64,000 nucleotides of DNA from Augochlora pura (Eukaryota; Arthropoda; Insecta; Hymenoptera; Halictidae), in contig NC_135777.1 in the NCBI RefSeq assembly GCF_028453695.1, forward strand, positions 19,953,714 through 20,017,713, given 5' to 3'. Positions within the stretch are counted from its first letter, which is position 1, and every line of letters begins with the position of its first letter. Of this stretch, positions 49,081 to 60,115 are shown one piece after another. The notes under the pieces were generated by a model that worked only from the letters and a program-made list of their open reading frames with translations, was not told the DNA's origin and did no database searches. The position numbers were made by a program, and so were the translations under genes.

Positions 49081-50880
49081 ATGGTCGAGATGTTGTTAGC
49101 AACATTTTCCGGGAACAACGTAGCGGGAAAGATTTCCGCGGTACAATTCCGCCTGTATCTAATTTGAATAAATTTGAATAGTACAATGTGGTGGAATGCT
49201 ACGAAATCAATTGTAATTGTTAATAATCGTAATACGGGCGCCGTGTCGCGGATGCGTTCCAGCTCCCCCCCCTTGTGTCTCTTTATAACCCTCCCCGGTT
49301 CCCTACTTGTTCACCCGGCGCAGTACTCGCCGGTCGTGATCTGGTTACATTGCTACCCGTTATGTTGAGAGTTCGGAGTACATTCTTACCCACTCCCCTC
49401 GTTCTGTGCATGCTCTCACCCACCGCGGCTCTACGTGCTCCTTTCCTCTCCTCTTGTCACGGAATTTCTCTCTTTCTCCGGCTACCTTGCTGTTACAGCC
49501 GGTACAGGTACTCGGAATACGTACATCACCCCGGGCAGGCTTCCTCCTCTCTCTTTCTCTTTCTCTGTTCCTCCATTGGATCCTCTTGTGCCAAGCATTT
49601 GATTCCGCCACCTGAAACAATCTTTTTTATTAACATTAAAATCGTCATAGTTTATTTCAGTTGATATTCTAGGTTATGAGGAAATTTGGTGTCTTCTGCA
49701 GAGGGGTGGATTTGGAAGCAATATTAGGTTCAAGGTAGAATGCATTGTCATTTGTTAGATTTTTTTTCTGAAAATTAGGAGGATAAATTGATGAATTTTT
49801 ATATTATTTTTAGTACAAGAATAATGTAAGGAATATTTATTATTGTGTATATAACTCTTTGAAAAGTGGTATGTATTTTTAAGCTTACCCTTTTTAGATT
49901 TATTTTATCCAATCATCGTGATCAAATCGCGACCACTATATTATAGCGCTATGTTAGTGTTATATTATAGCTTTAATTAGCGTACTATACACAGTAAACT
50001 GTATCGATGCTTTTAAAGTTCCTAAATGATCCTCGAAGATTTTAAATTTAAACTTTCCAAACACGCATTATCACTCCATTTCTGACTAATTGAAATTATT
50101 AAAAGAAAAACTACCTTTTAATACCAGTCGTGTTTCTCTTTTATTTTTATTTTCCATAAAGATCCTCAACCTAATCGCTAAATCTATGAACTATAACTTA
50201 AGACTCCCGCTACTAATTACTACAAAATATTCGCGAACACCGAACAATAATATCGTCAAGGTTTTGAACAATTGAAAAGGGATCTCGTTTAAACAATTCG
50301 CGATTCCATTGGCCGTTGAACAAGCACGATCCGGCGGCACTCGATTCCGAGTAAACCTCGGAGCCCGCCATTAGTGACAGGCGGAAGTTTCTTGCCGATT
50401 TTTTGCGGTCCGCGCGCGTCACAGAACGAGAAGGCCGGCGAACTGGGATCAAAGCGTGCACACCGATCAAGGGCACACCGATCTTCTGCGTGCCCTTTTC
50501 CAGACAATTCGTTCCGCGGGATTATCCGGTCGGCATACGTCTGCCTCGAATCGTAATCAGAGAGATCGTTGTGCTCGTTTAGCGCGTGCTGCCGGCGAAA
50601 CAACGTTTCTTTATTTGATAACTCGACGCGAAGGCCTCCGCGCGTGGAAGCAAATCGAAGCGGGCTCGGAACGATCAGCAATCTTCACGTCGTAAATATC
50701 TCGTCTTCCAAACGAAGCATGTAGAAGTTATTTCACGTCGAAGGTAATATGCGTTTTCTGAATTTTTTACTATTCATTTCGCGATTTTTTATTAAACGTG
50801 AAATTTTTTATTTCTCAGGTTCAGTTCGAAATTTTTAACGTTAACTTGTTACCGGAGATTAAGAGTATAATTTTTCTATT
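49081..50880. other. Non-coding region, pyrimidine-rich then AT-rich
   Basis: Pyrimidine-rich at about 49260-49620 (frames translate as Ser/Leu/Pro-rich), AT-rich at 49620-50290, GC-rich at 50290-50700. No gene seen. Confidence 0.5.
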
Positions 50881-51066
50881 TTTATTAGACGTCAAAAATG
50901 CAATTTTCAATTTTTAGTTGACGTCAAGTGGCAAATTTTAATTTTTATTAGACGTCAAGAATGCAATTTTCAATTTTTATTTGACGTCAAGTGGTAACTA
51001 TTAATTTTTATTAGACGTCAAAAATGCAATCTTTTAGTTTTTATTATTAGATGTCAAGTGTGCAAT
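50881..51066 (+). repeat. Tandem array of ~31-bp units with (T/A)GACGTCA cores
   Basis: GACGTC, or GATGTC in the last unit, recurs at 50888, 50920, 50951, 50983, 51014 and 51050, spaced 32, 31, 32, 31 and 36 bp. Units alternate between TTAGACGTCAAAAATGCAA and TTGACGTCAAGTGG, so the true period is a dimer of about 63 bp. The TGACGTCA units are exact palindromic CRE-type octamers. Unit flanks are AT-rich (CAATTTTTATT). Confidence 0.9.
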
Positions 51067-53792
51067 TTTTTTATTTTTATTATAATTTTAATAAATAGAA
51101 TCAACGAACGCCCTGTACACTATTTAATAAAATCAATTTTCTTGATCCTGAAAATACAGGAATAATGGTCTGTTCTTTTTTTAAAAAAATGCAGTAACAA
51201 TATCTGTCCACCTGAAATCGTTTCACACTGCATAATGCGATACATATCACACAACCTCGTTCTTAAAAATAAAAACGCACCCGATTCTAACAATTCACGT
51301 CCGCCGACGTAACGCAAGTATCAACCGAACTTTGCAGGCAGTCCAACAACGGAGCACAGAAATTACAGTCAGCAGGTGCCGCCACTCCTAATGATCCAAA
51401 TGCAACGTGTCCCGGGACACGCGGCGGACAGATGCATTTTCGCCGACAGAATCGTCGGGAACTGGTTCTCCGCCTTGAGAGGAAACCGCTCTCGCCCGAG
51501 AAATCCTCGTAAAGTCCCGAGCGAAGAATCGCGGGTCGCCACGAAAATTAAATCTCGATCCGCGGAACGATATTTATGGATCCGCGAGAAGGGGCCGGGG
51601 GGGATCGCTGCGGGGGGATGCGCGTAGGGGCGTAAAGCCGGTGGGGAGTCGTTCGGCGCGGGATGATTTTAAACGGCCGCCACCGACATCATTGTAAATA
51701 TCAACGGCTATATGGCCTCATAAACAACCCCCTTACTAGGTCGAGGGAGCCGTGTCGTCTCAATCGGGGCCCCTTCCGAGCCGGTCGCGTCCGCACGGGC
51801 CCGGGCCCGGGCCCCGCGTGTTCCCGCGGCTCGCGTGCACCCCACTGTTCGCGCGGCGATACGCCCGGCCGGTGCTCGAGCGGATCGGGGCTTTTTTAAT
51901 AGCGCTCGTAAACGCGAAAGCCAGCCCCTTATCGGGCGCACTTAAACCGGGCGCGGATTCGAGCGTCATTAAAGAGCGCGTACCGAATTTTTCGATCGAC
52001 CCCGGGGCCTCGACGGATTTCGACGAAGCCGTGCGACGACGCTGCGCTCGCCTATCTTCCGATATCCACGCGGGTACACTCGCCGCGGGAATCTCGGCGG
52101 CGACCGCGCGTATTCGGCCGAGGGAAGGGTATAAAGTCCGCGCGGGTTGGACGCTGCGCGCCTCTTAATGAGCCCGCGGCGTATCCAACGATAGTCTCGT
52201 TCCATCAGCCCGTGACCACGACCTCGTAAACCAAGTTATGGCTCGCGGTCCCGCGGGTTCAATCCGCGCCGGCTATTTCGGAGGGTGGAACGAGGTACGT
52301 ATAGCCCCGCGCGCTCGCGGCCATAACTCGTTCGCCTCCGTGGCAACGCTCGTTTCCACGCGGAGTTTTAAACGCGGCGGACCTCCTTATCGGTGCCGGA
52401 AACCAGACGCGCGTCCGCGTCGATGGTGCCGTGCTAACCGGAGTTAAGGCCACGGCCGCCGTTAACGAGCCACTGACGTATCTCGTTCTCGCGCAACCAT
52501 GAGGCGATTAAACGGCAGTTTGTTATAATTGGTATGGAGCACCGTGCACGCGATTACGCGGCTTTTCCACCCTTGATGCTACTCCGTCGCTGACTTTTCC
52601 TTCTTCCTTGTTATTCTCTCACACTGCTCGATGAACTCGAGATCTTGGTCTACTGTTCGAAATAATATTCTGTTTAAATTCAGAAATAACTTTTTAGAAT
52701 GTATCGAAATATTATTCTATTTTTAATCCATTATTCGATTTTTCAATTTGCTTACGCTCAATTTTTAAATTAGCTATAAAATTAATAATAATTAATAATA
52801 TCGCATAAAGGTCTACAGTTCAGAATGTTTGCACTATACTTACAACAATCTTACACCTGAGCGCGTTACAAACGTGTCTCCGAGCAACACCGTAAACCTC
52901 TAATAGTTGCTGAACATTCTAAAAACGAAATAATGTAGTCCCCTCGCATTCTACGGTATCGCGAAGTAATATCACTTTTGATAAAACCCGAGCTTAAGGC
53001 TCAGCAATCCAACGACAGAGACCTGTATTATACCGTGTGGGAATATTTGCGAAACTCGCCGGCTAAGTATACCCATAAATTATGCTCGGGCTTTTCCGTG
53101 TAATCCCTATTTGTCGTACGACCGTCGGCGTCGCGTGTTCCCGCCGGGCGAAATTATCATCGATATTTGTCTTAATTACCGAAAAATGGATCGTAACGCG
53201 GCTTCACGGTTCCGAATAGTTACGGATTCCCGGCCGGTTATTCGTCGAATCGAATGTCCCAGGGCAGGGGAGAACGGGCCCGGCCGGCAATCAGGAACAT
53301 CATAAAACCGCAGTTACAAGTTAGAATCCCATTCGGACGGACATGTGTCCCGATACAATCGTATATTCAGGGTGTAATCGTCGAATCTCGCGTTCGCGGA
53401 CGCGATTAACGAACCTCCGGGCCCCAAGTAGGAACGACGCTCGCTCGATTTAAAGGTGTAATAAACGAGCCACGGAGCAGCCGTTCGGTGAAAGACCGCT
53501 TTGACATTCCGCGAGCTGTACCGGGGGGGAACACGTGATTGGATATTAAGAAACGGGCGAGGAGGATCAACGTTTTCGTCGGCGGGTTCGGCGACCTTGT
53601 GCCGTGCTCGCGAAACAGCGCTTCCGGTGAACGATTGCGAATTTTAAGTCTGTATTTTGCACACCTGTGACAGAAACGAGCGAATAAAACTTGAAAACGT
53701 GGACGGAGCTGAAGAATTTAAAAATGGCGACTTCCTCCGCGAATTCACGCTGATATATTATATACAATAGATATATTAGATATAACATTAGA
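51067..53792. other. Non-coding region, GC-rich core
   Basis: AT-rich to 51320, CpG-rich to about 52570, then mixed. A G-rich run lies at 51591-51630 and a GGGCCC repeat at 51797-51816. The 138-codon frame at 51752-52168 has no domain. A GGGTTCAATCCGC motif at 52254 was considered and rejected as a tRNA arm. Confidence 0.5.
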
Positions 53793-53930
53793 AGAATATT
53801 ATTCATTTCTTCTAACATCGAAATAAAAATAAATTCTTCTGTTATCAAAGTGTGGGAACAAAGGTAAAAAGAGTAATACAGAAAACTAAAATTGTCTGGT
53901 CCTATTATGAAAATTATTGAAATTATAAAA
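53793..53930 (-). mobile_element. Family B MITE fragment, left arm of a palindrome
   Basis: GAATATTATTCATTTCTTC, then AAATTCTTCTGTTATCAAA, then AAAATTGTCTGGTCC follow the order of the 11288-11509 copy. The outer CCCCTTGCA terminus is not recognisable. The fragment faces an inverted B fragment immediately downstream. Confidence 0.75.
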
Positions 53931-53934
53931 TTAT

Positions 53935-54120
53935 TAAAATTATTATTAGCCTTTTTAATATTTTCCTAAACAGGGCCAAGCAATTTTCGTTTCTTCGATT
54001 TTCTTTATTTTCTTTCTTCTATAGACTTTCATAATAGAAGAATTAACTTTAATTACGATTTAAAAGAAATGAATAATATTCATATTTAGTAGATCCTGCA
54101 TGAAATCGTGCAAGGGATTA
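53935..54120 (+). mobile_element. Family B MITE fragment, right arm of a palindrome
   Basis: TTTTTAATATTTTCCTAAAC, then CCAAGCAATTTTCGTTTC, then TTTCATAATAGAAGAATTAA, then TTTAGTAGATCCTGCATG follow the order of the 33279 copy, ending GTGCAAGGGATTA. The CCCCTTGCAC terminus is present but the TTAA flank is degraded. The left terminus is missing. Confidence 0.75.
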
Positions 54121-54907
54121 TCCGCGAGGCAAGTCGGTCGACTCAGAGCCTTGTCGAGGTCGGCCGAAAGTCGCGGCACTCGAGGCGCCGATAATCGAAA
54201 AGAACAGAGAGATTCTTTTAAAACGGCGATCGGCCCCGGAAAAAAGAAATTCCTTTCACGGCCGCTGCAGGATAATAAACTGTTGGGTTTTGTGGCGCGG
54301 CTCGGCCCGCTGGGAAAACGCGCACGGCAATAATTCCTAAGGAGCCGAGGCGGTCGTCGTCTCCCCGTTCTCCGTTCCTCTGGCCGCGTTCGCAACGTCC
54401 GCGGCGTCAATTAAACCGTCCCGGGAGAAAACCGAGGACCTGATTTCGCCCACCCACGCGTAGGACGCGTAGAAAGTTCGTTCCATCGTCTCGCCACGGC
54501 GGCGAGAAGCCGCTCCTCTCGGGCACCCGATCAAAAATACGGCGCGTCCCGTCGCCGGCGTCTCGCGGGAACCAGCCCTCGTCGTCGGCTGTCGCAACAA
54601 CACGGAGTGGGAGCGTATTCATAATTTTTAATTAGCCGGACTTATGACCGGCTCCGTCCGGTCCCATGCACGAGCCAGTGCATCATCCGGCGGCCCGCCA
54701 CGGGGCACATCTGTTTCTTTTTCTCCTCCCCCCCTCTCTCTACCTGTCTCGCGTCAACGGACGTCTCCCGTGCGCTCGCGTTCCATCGCCGCGCGTGGAA
54801 GACCCACCGAATCTGAAATTCCGCCGTGCCACCGGCGATAAATCAACCACGCGAATAGAAACGTCCCGGCGTTCCCTCGGACGGACTTCTTGCCCACGGC
54901 CGAGCTC

Positions 54908-54922
54908 TTTCGCTTTCTTTCT

Positions 54923-54963
<41 letters not shown>
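54908..54963 (+). repeat. (CT)n microsatellite
   Basis: TTTCGCTTTCTTTCTCTCTT, then about seventeen perfect CT units. Confidence 0.95.
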
Positions 54964-54965
<2 letters not shown>

Positions 54966-56070
54966 CGTCATTTCACCCGGCGGAATTTATCGACCGCGGC
55001 CACGAATTCAACCGATTATGCAACTGCTCGTGATCCCTTTTTCTTCCACTCGTGTAGCGTTATTTTTTTAACAACTGGTTCCCTGATTCCTTTATATAGG
55101 TATGCGCAGTCTAGGAATGATCTCTAACCTTCTGCTAGTCAAGTGAACAAAGTAACGTGTGAACGTTGTCCATCTGAAGACAATTCATCGTTCTTCCAAT
55201 AATGACATACCTTTGAGAAACAAACATTGATGCTTTTAGTAATTAAATTAATTTGCGCCGACGTGATTCGCAAATGTTAACACTTGGATGACCGCTCACG
55301 TGTTTCCACGCATAAGGGAACTTAGTTTAAAAAATATCATAACCTGCGGAATTGCTAAATTTATTTCAGAAACTACGTTTATATTATATATATCGTCGCG
55401 CATCTAACAACGCCTTACTATTCGCATTGCGAGAGAACTCTGTCGCAAAATAAATTTATAAAACTATCATTACATATTTAGAAAACTTCTCCATTTCTTC
55501 CATAATACATAGCTTTTTGAATTATGTAAATATCACTCTTAGTTTGGCTTTTATGAGCTTTTTCCTTAGTCTATAAAATTAAATCGTCAAATTCGTCCGG
55601 TTATCTTGGCATAGGTACTCGATTTTCGCACGGGTTAAGAAAGGGTTAAGAAGAATTTCATATATCCTGTCGCAAGATATTATTTTATTAGAAGAATTTG
55701 TAATATCGTCGAAATTGTCGCAGTGTCTCCGCGAAATCGGTTAGCAAAAGTGCAGCCAAGTCGCGGAAGTTATGCGAGCGCAACAAGGAAATTCCCACGA
55801 TGATAACCGGTCGCCGCGAAAAGCGGGAATTATGGTGGAATGCGACGGCGATCTTCCCGATTCCGGTCGCCCGGGTATTGAAAAATGCGTCCCCCGGGAT
55901 CAGGTTGAAGGAGGAGGACTTTTACCGCGGCGGGACTCGCGGGAGAGGCATGGCTCGGCCGGCCGCGTGCTTTGCATTTCCTGCGTGCACGACGGGCCCT
56001 CGCGCGCGTGCACTTTCATCGGGCCCCGGCTGGCATCGCGGCGCAGCCGCCGCGGAAGTCGGAATGGGAA

Positions 56071-56097
56071 TAGGTGGTGGTGGTGGTGGTGGTGGTG
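56071..56097 (+). repeat. (GGT)n microsatellite
   Basis: Eight to nine GGT units. It encodes poly-Gly, poly-Trp or, on the minus strand, poly-His or poly-Pro in spurious frames. Confidence 0.95.
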
Positions 56098-56684
56098 CAC
56101 TCGTATGAAATATTCGATCGAAATGGGATCCCGCGGCGGACTGTGAGAACCGTGGCAACACGATCGATCGCTGCGAGGCGGCGTGCTACGCGCCCGATAC
56201 ACGGATAAGCGCGGGGTCTCGGCTGTATACGACTTCATTGAAGCGTGTCAGTGGCCGATTATGAGAGATTCGAGTGAACGAAAAAAGGAAACCGGGCTGC
56301 GCCGAACGGGAGCGTGGTATCTCTCTGCCTCTCCTTAAATATTAAATTGCTTTTATCGGGCCACGATCGATCGAACCGTCTCTCGGCCGGTATCGAGACT
56401 GACGGCTTACACGGGGAAAAGTGAACCGTTTGATGGATAATTGTACCGTTACCAGCGGCAAACCGAACAACACGTGACACCCTTTGTGAAACTTCTTGTA
56501 ATGGACCAAGAGTTTATCTGGAGCAATCATCTCTCGCCGAATTTGTCAATCGGTTCGATGGTTTCGTGTTCATTTTTCGAGGTTTTGTACCTTTTGCTTC
56601 GTTAATTTTTTAAATATTATAATTTTAGTATTGTTAGATGTTCAAATTTTTTAATTATTCGCAAATCGTTAGCAACTTGGATTT

Positions 56685-56880
56685 TCAAATTATCAGCTAT
56701 TCGAATTTTCAAGTATTCAAAAATTTGAATTTTCAAATATTCAAATATTCGAATTTTCAAATATTCAAAAATTTGAGTTTTCGAATCTTCAAATATTCAA
56801 AAATTTGAATTTTCAAATATTCAAATATTCGAATTCTGAAATACGATCACCTTCAAATTTTCAAGTTCTTAAGTGTTTAA
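56685..56880. repeat. AT-rich minisatellite (AAATATTCGAATTTTC)
   Basis: The unit AAATATTC(G/A)AATTTTC recurs about nine times with AAAAATTTGAA variants. A larger block (CGAATTTTCAAATATTCAAA then AATTTGAATTTTC) repeats at about 48-60 bp spacing. Units are near-palindromic (GAATTTTC/AAATATTC), so either strand can fold back. Confidence 0.85.
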
Positions 56881-57303
56881 ATTTTCAAGACAGTTTTGAA
56901 TGTATTGCGCATGAAATATTTAAATTAGCAAACATTGCTCACTTCAGCTGAGAAATACTGGTTATGGAAAACACATGTTCTTTTAATTTCTGATACATAG
57001 TTATCGTGTTATGCAGGGTCACAAATGAACCATATAAATTGCAAATTACTAGTTTCCAGTTGCAATAATCAACTGTCTAAGAACTGTGAATTTTAAGTGC
57101 TATTTTATGTTACAACAAAAATGCGTAGATACAAATTGAGACTGTAGTAAAATTGGAAAAGATCAAAGAGTATCAACGTATTACTACAAACCTACTAAAG
57201 CTATCAACAAATGAAAGAAATTCCTATCCTCTCATTTATTCCTAATCATTTACCTTTCGCAACAGAAAATATTTGCACAAAGAGGAAACTCATCCCACAA
57301 GTA

Positions 57304-57550
57304 TTAACTCCATGCACACGAAGCCATTTTAGCTCTAAATCTAAAATAATTTTTCTAGCTTACACTATTTCCATTTTATCTGACAAACTGTATTTTATAA
57401 ATATAAAATTGTTTCTTGTGACTCATACCAATAGTTTCACTTTTAACAATTTTTTAAGTCAAAACATTGTCAATAAAAAATTTATTTTGGAACGCAACAG
57501 AATAATTTTGTTTGATGCCTTAGAGTGACCACTCGAGTACGAAGGGTTAA
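57304..57550 (-). mobile_element. TTAA-flanked MITE, family A, full copy
   Basis: In minus orientation. The plus-strand left edge is TTAACTCCATGCACACGAAG and the right edge is CCACTCGAGTACGAAGGG plus TTAA. Both TTAA flanks are kept. Landmarks in reverse are AAGCCATTTTAGCTC, TTTCCATTTTATCTG, ACAATTTTTTAAGTC and AGAATAATTTTGTTTGATGC. Length is 247 bp. A 105-codon frame over it is incidental. Confidence 0.85.
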
Positions 57551-58055
57551 ACAATTCGCATTTCCAATCGCCAACGATTCAAACTCATTTCGCGCGAGTC
57601 TCCAACTCGGCGTGCAATTCCGCGACTCGCTTGACGCACCGCGTTCGCGACCAATTAATGAAAACACTGTGTTTAAGCGCGGCCCACAAATTAAGACTCA
57701 ATAACATTCCGTAAAAAAAAGGCCTCGCGATCGTAATGGACTTGGCTCGCGTGGCGACCACACGGGAGAAACCAGTCTAGTAATCAATTTTAACGACCAA
57801 CCTGAAGTAACCCTAAGCCGGCGAGGACTCGGAAACGCGTGTGTCACGACGCCCCGACGGCTCGCCGGTGTTTGCCCGTGAAAATCTCCGGCTGGAATCT
57901 GGATCACGATGGGTCCCCGTGACACCCATAGCTTAGGCCCGTAACTCTTCCATGCATGATTAACGTTACAGTTTTACGAGGCGGCTTTATGCATCGCGGG
58001 GCCGGCGCTTTCGTAATTTGTTTCCACGTCCATTAGCGGCGCTCGAGCGGCGCGG
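57551..58055. other. GC-rich spacer, no gene seen
   Basis: Balanced to GC-rich sequence between a family A element and the long purine tract. Nothing recognised. Confidence 0.5.
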
Positions 58056-58063
58056 AGCGAAGA

Positions 58064-58095
<32 letters not shown>

Positions 58096-58340
58096 AAAGA
58101 GAGAGAGAAAAGAGAGAGAGAGACATAGAGAGAGAAAGAGAAAGAGAGAGAGAGAGAAAGAGAAAGAGAGAGAGAGAGAAAGAGAAAGAGAGAGAGAGAA
58201 AGAGTAAGAGAGAGAGGGAGAAAGAGTAAGAGAGAGAGGGAGAAAGAGTAAGAGAGAGAGGGAGAAAGAGAGAGAGACATAGAGAGAGAGAAAGAGAAAG
58301 AGAGAGAGAGACATAGAGAGAGAGAGAGAGAGAAAGAGAA

Positions 58341-58405
<65 letters not shown>

Positions 58406-58527
58406 GAGAGAGATTGAAAGGGGAAAAGAGAGACTTAAAGAGGGAGAAAGAGGGAAGGACAAGGAGAGAGATCGAAAAAGGCAGAGAAAGAGAGAAAGAG
58501 CGAGAGAGGGAGGTAGAGAGAAAGGGC
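58056..58527 (+). repeat. ~470-bp GA-rich purine tract
   Basis: The plus strand is almost entirely A and G, with only scattered T or C. It is dominated by GAGAGAGA and AAAGAGAAAG. A higher-order unit AGAGTAAGAGAGAGAGGGAG, period about 24 bp, repeats three times at 58201-58275, and an AGAGACATAGAGAG variant recurs at 58117, 58271 and 58308. The minus strand gives 93-162-codon Ser-Leu-Phe frames that are repeat artefacts. Such tracts can form triplex (H-DNA), and in insects GAGAG is the core bound by GAGA factor. Confidence 0.95.
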
Positions 58528-58956
58528 TGCTTTCATGCGCGCGTCCCGCCCGCGTATTTCATCAGCGATGTCCACCTGCGCGTCACGTCCTCTCCCGTCA
58601 TAATATCGATGTTATCAGCGGCGCGTCATTACCCCGGTGTCCCGTTAGATTCGAATCTCTCGAACGGGACCTTCCCCGCCACGCCGGAATATTCAGGAAA
58701 GACGGGGCCGAATGTCGCGGCGGGGCCGCGTCGCGTAATTACGCCTCCGTAATTGGCCGAGCGCCGATTCCCCGTGCGGTAATTAGCGATCTCGGTTGGC
58801 CGGCGGTGGCCGGGTGGGGCGCGTTATCGATAATTGCTCGGCGCGAAACGGAATTTCGCGAATATTGCCGCGCGACCATCCCCGACGGAATACTGATCTC
58901 GCTGTCGAAATTCTCCGATGCCCGGAGATACCGACCGAACCCACACGCTTTTCCTT

Positions 58957-58993
<37 letters not shown>

Positions 58994-60115
58994 CCGCGGA
59001 TCAGTCTGGAAATGTCGGCCCGTAATTAGCGTGCGAGCTTCGAAGATAACGACCGATTAAATCGGCGCGTTTCGCCGAATCCGCCGCTGCTGGTCCGATC
59101 GATGCTCGCCGATCTCTCTCTCTCTCTCTCTCTACCGTCGCCGAACCTCGTCGCGACTGTTTACGTCCGAACTACGGGGATTTTATTTGCGGCGCGAGCG
59201 TATTATGAAAATGTCAAGCTGTAATTGGCGACGGAACTGTTAAAACCGCGGCGATTAAAGCCGCGATTAAATTTGATCGGCCACGGTGACCGTATTGCGT
59301 CCCCGCGCGATTGCGACAACGCAAAACACACACACACACACCGGCCGGCGATCGTGTTGCGGTCGTGTTCGCTGCTTGTTGGGTAAAGAGGGGCGCCGGA
59401 TTTTCGAGTGGATCCTCATTACGTTACGAAACGGACCGGGATGACTCTCGGGAACAACCGATGCTCGTCGCCGGTAAAGTTGATCGGGTGATCCTCCGAC
59501 ATTTCTGAAATTCTTTGACCTCGCCGATGACTCCGATTCCAGTGCCGCGATTGCGTGCACGGCGGATTCGCCCGATCTCCGGCGAGATTTAGTGCCGCGA
59601 TACTAGTTTATACGGGTCCGGCGGTGCCTCGCGCGGGTTTGTAAACCACGGGGAGACATCGTATTTTCCGAGCACATAACCGTTGCCCGGTATCGGGCCG
59701 CGATGCGATATTTTTTAATTGAATTTATTACTCGGCAGCGGAAAATGGCGAGGCACTTTGTAACAGTTATGGCCGTGCGCTTATCAGATTTTTCGGTTAT
59801 CGTTGATGGTGGAACCGTTACTGCTGTCAGCTATTAAACGGTGCACCGAATCTACGGTGTGCAGTGCTAAAATATCCACTGGTTTAGGCTAGTATGGGAG
59901 CGGAAACTTTCAATAAATATATTAGAGAATTTTGAACGTAATTGACGTGCGACAAACAACAAGATAATATATTTAGTTAGGAATTTGTATAATTAAAACG
60001 AATGCGAAGGACCATTTCGAGAAACTGTTTACTGGAACAGGAAAATGCCATAGTACTATACATAGTTATACATATGCTATACACACGCCATAGTATACTA
60101 GAACGGTTTTTGTTA
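58528..60115. other. GC-rich block with embedded TAATTA/TAATTG cores
   Basis: CpG-rich to about 59850, then AT-rich. CT tracts lie at 58962-58990 and 59112-59133, and an (AC)n run at 59324-59341. TAATTA or TAATTG occurs at 58737, 58750, 58780, 59023 and 59222, each preceded by a G. No coding frame is supported. Confidence 0.5.
58962..58990 (+). repeat. (CT)n microsatellite
   Basis: About fourteen CT units; a second, shorter CT run follows at 59112-59133. Confidence 0.95.

Larger units (their letters stand above)
54121..57303. other. Non-coding region, alternating composition
   Basis: GC-rich at 54120-55090 and 55720-56570; AT-rich at 55090-55720 and from 56570. CT and GGT microsatellites and an AT minisatellite are listed separately. 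The 153-codon frame at 54666-55127 contains a Ser-Leu run from the CT tract. Confidence 0.5.

Noticed and set aside
50881..51066. Regular repeat spacing suggestive of a CRISPR array
   Set aside because: Repeats of about 8-17 bp with near-identical AT-rich spacers and a dimeric period are a minisatellite; spacers are not unique and the genome is eukaryotic in character.
52240..52275. GGGTTCAATCCGC resembling a tRNA T-arm
   Set aside because: The B-box spacing is one base short, and no A-box, anticodon arm or matching acceptor stem is present upstream.
55277..55650. TTAACACTTGGATGACC and a later AAAGGGTTAA as a possible TTAA element
   Set aside because: The two ends are not inverted copies of each other beyond TTAA, and the interior matches none of the families.
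57974..58462. 162-codon Ser-Leu-Phe frame that looks like a hydrophobic membrane protein
   Set aside because: It is a direct translation of the purine tract's complement; all three minus frames give similar Ser-Leu repeats.
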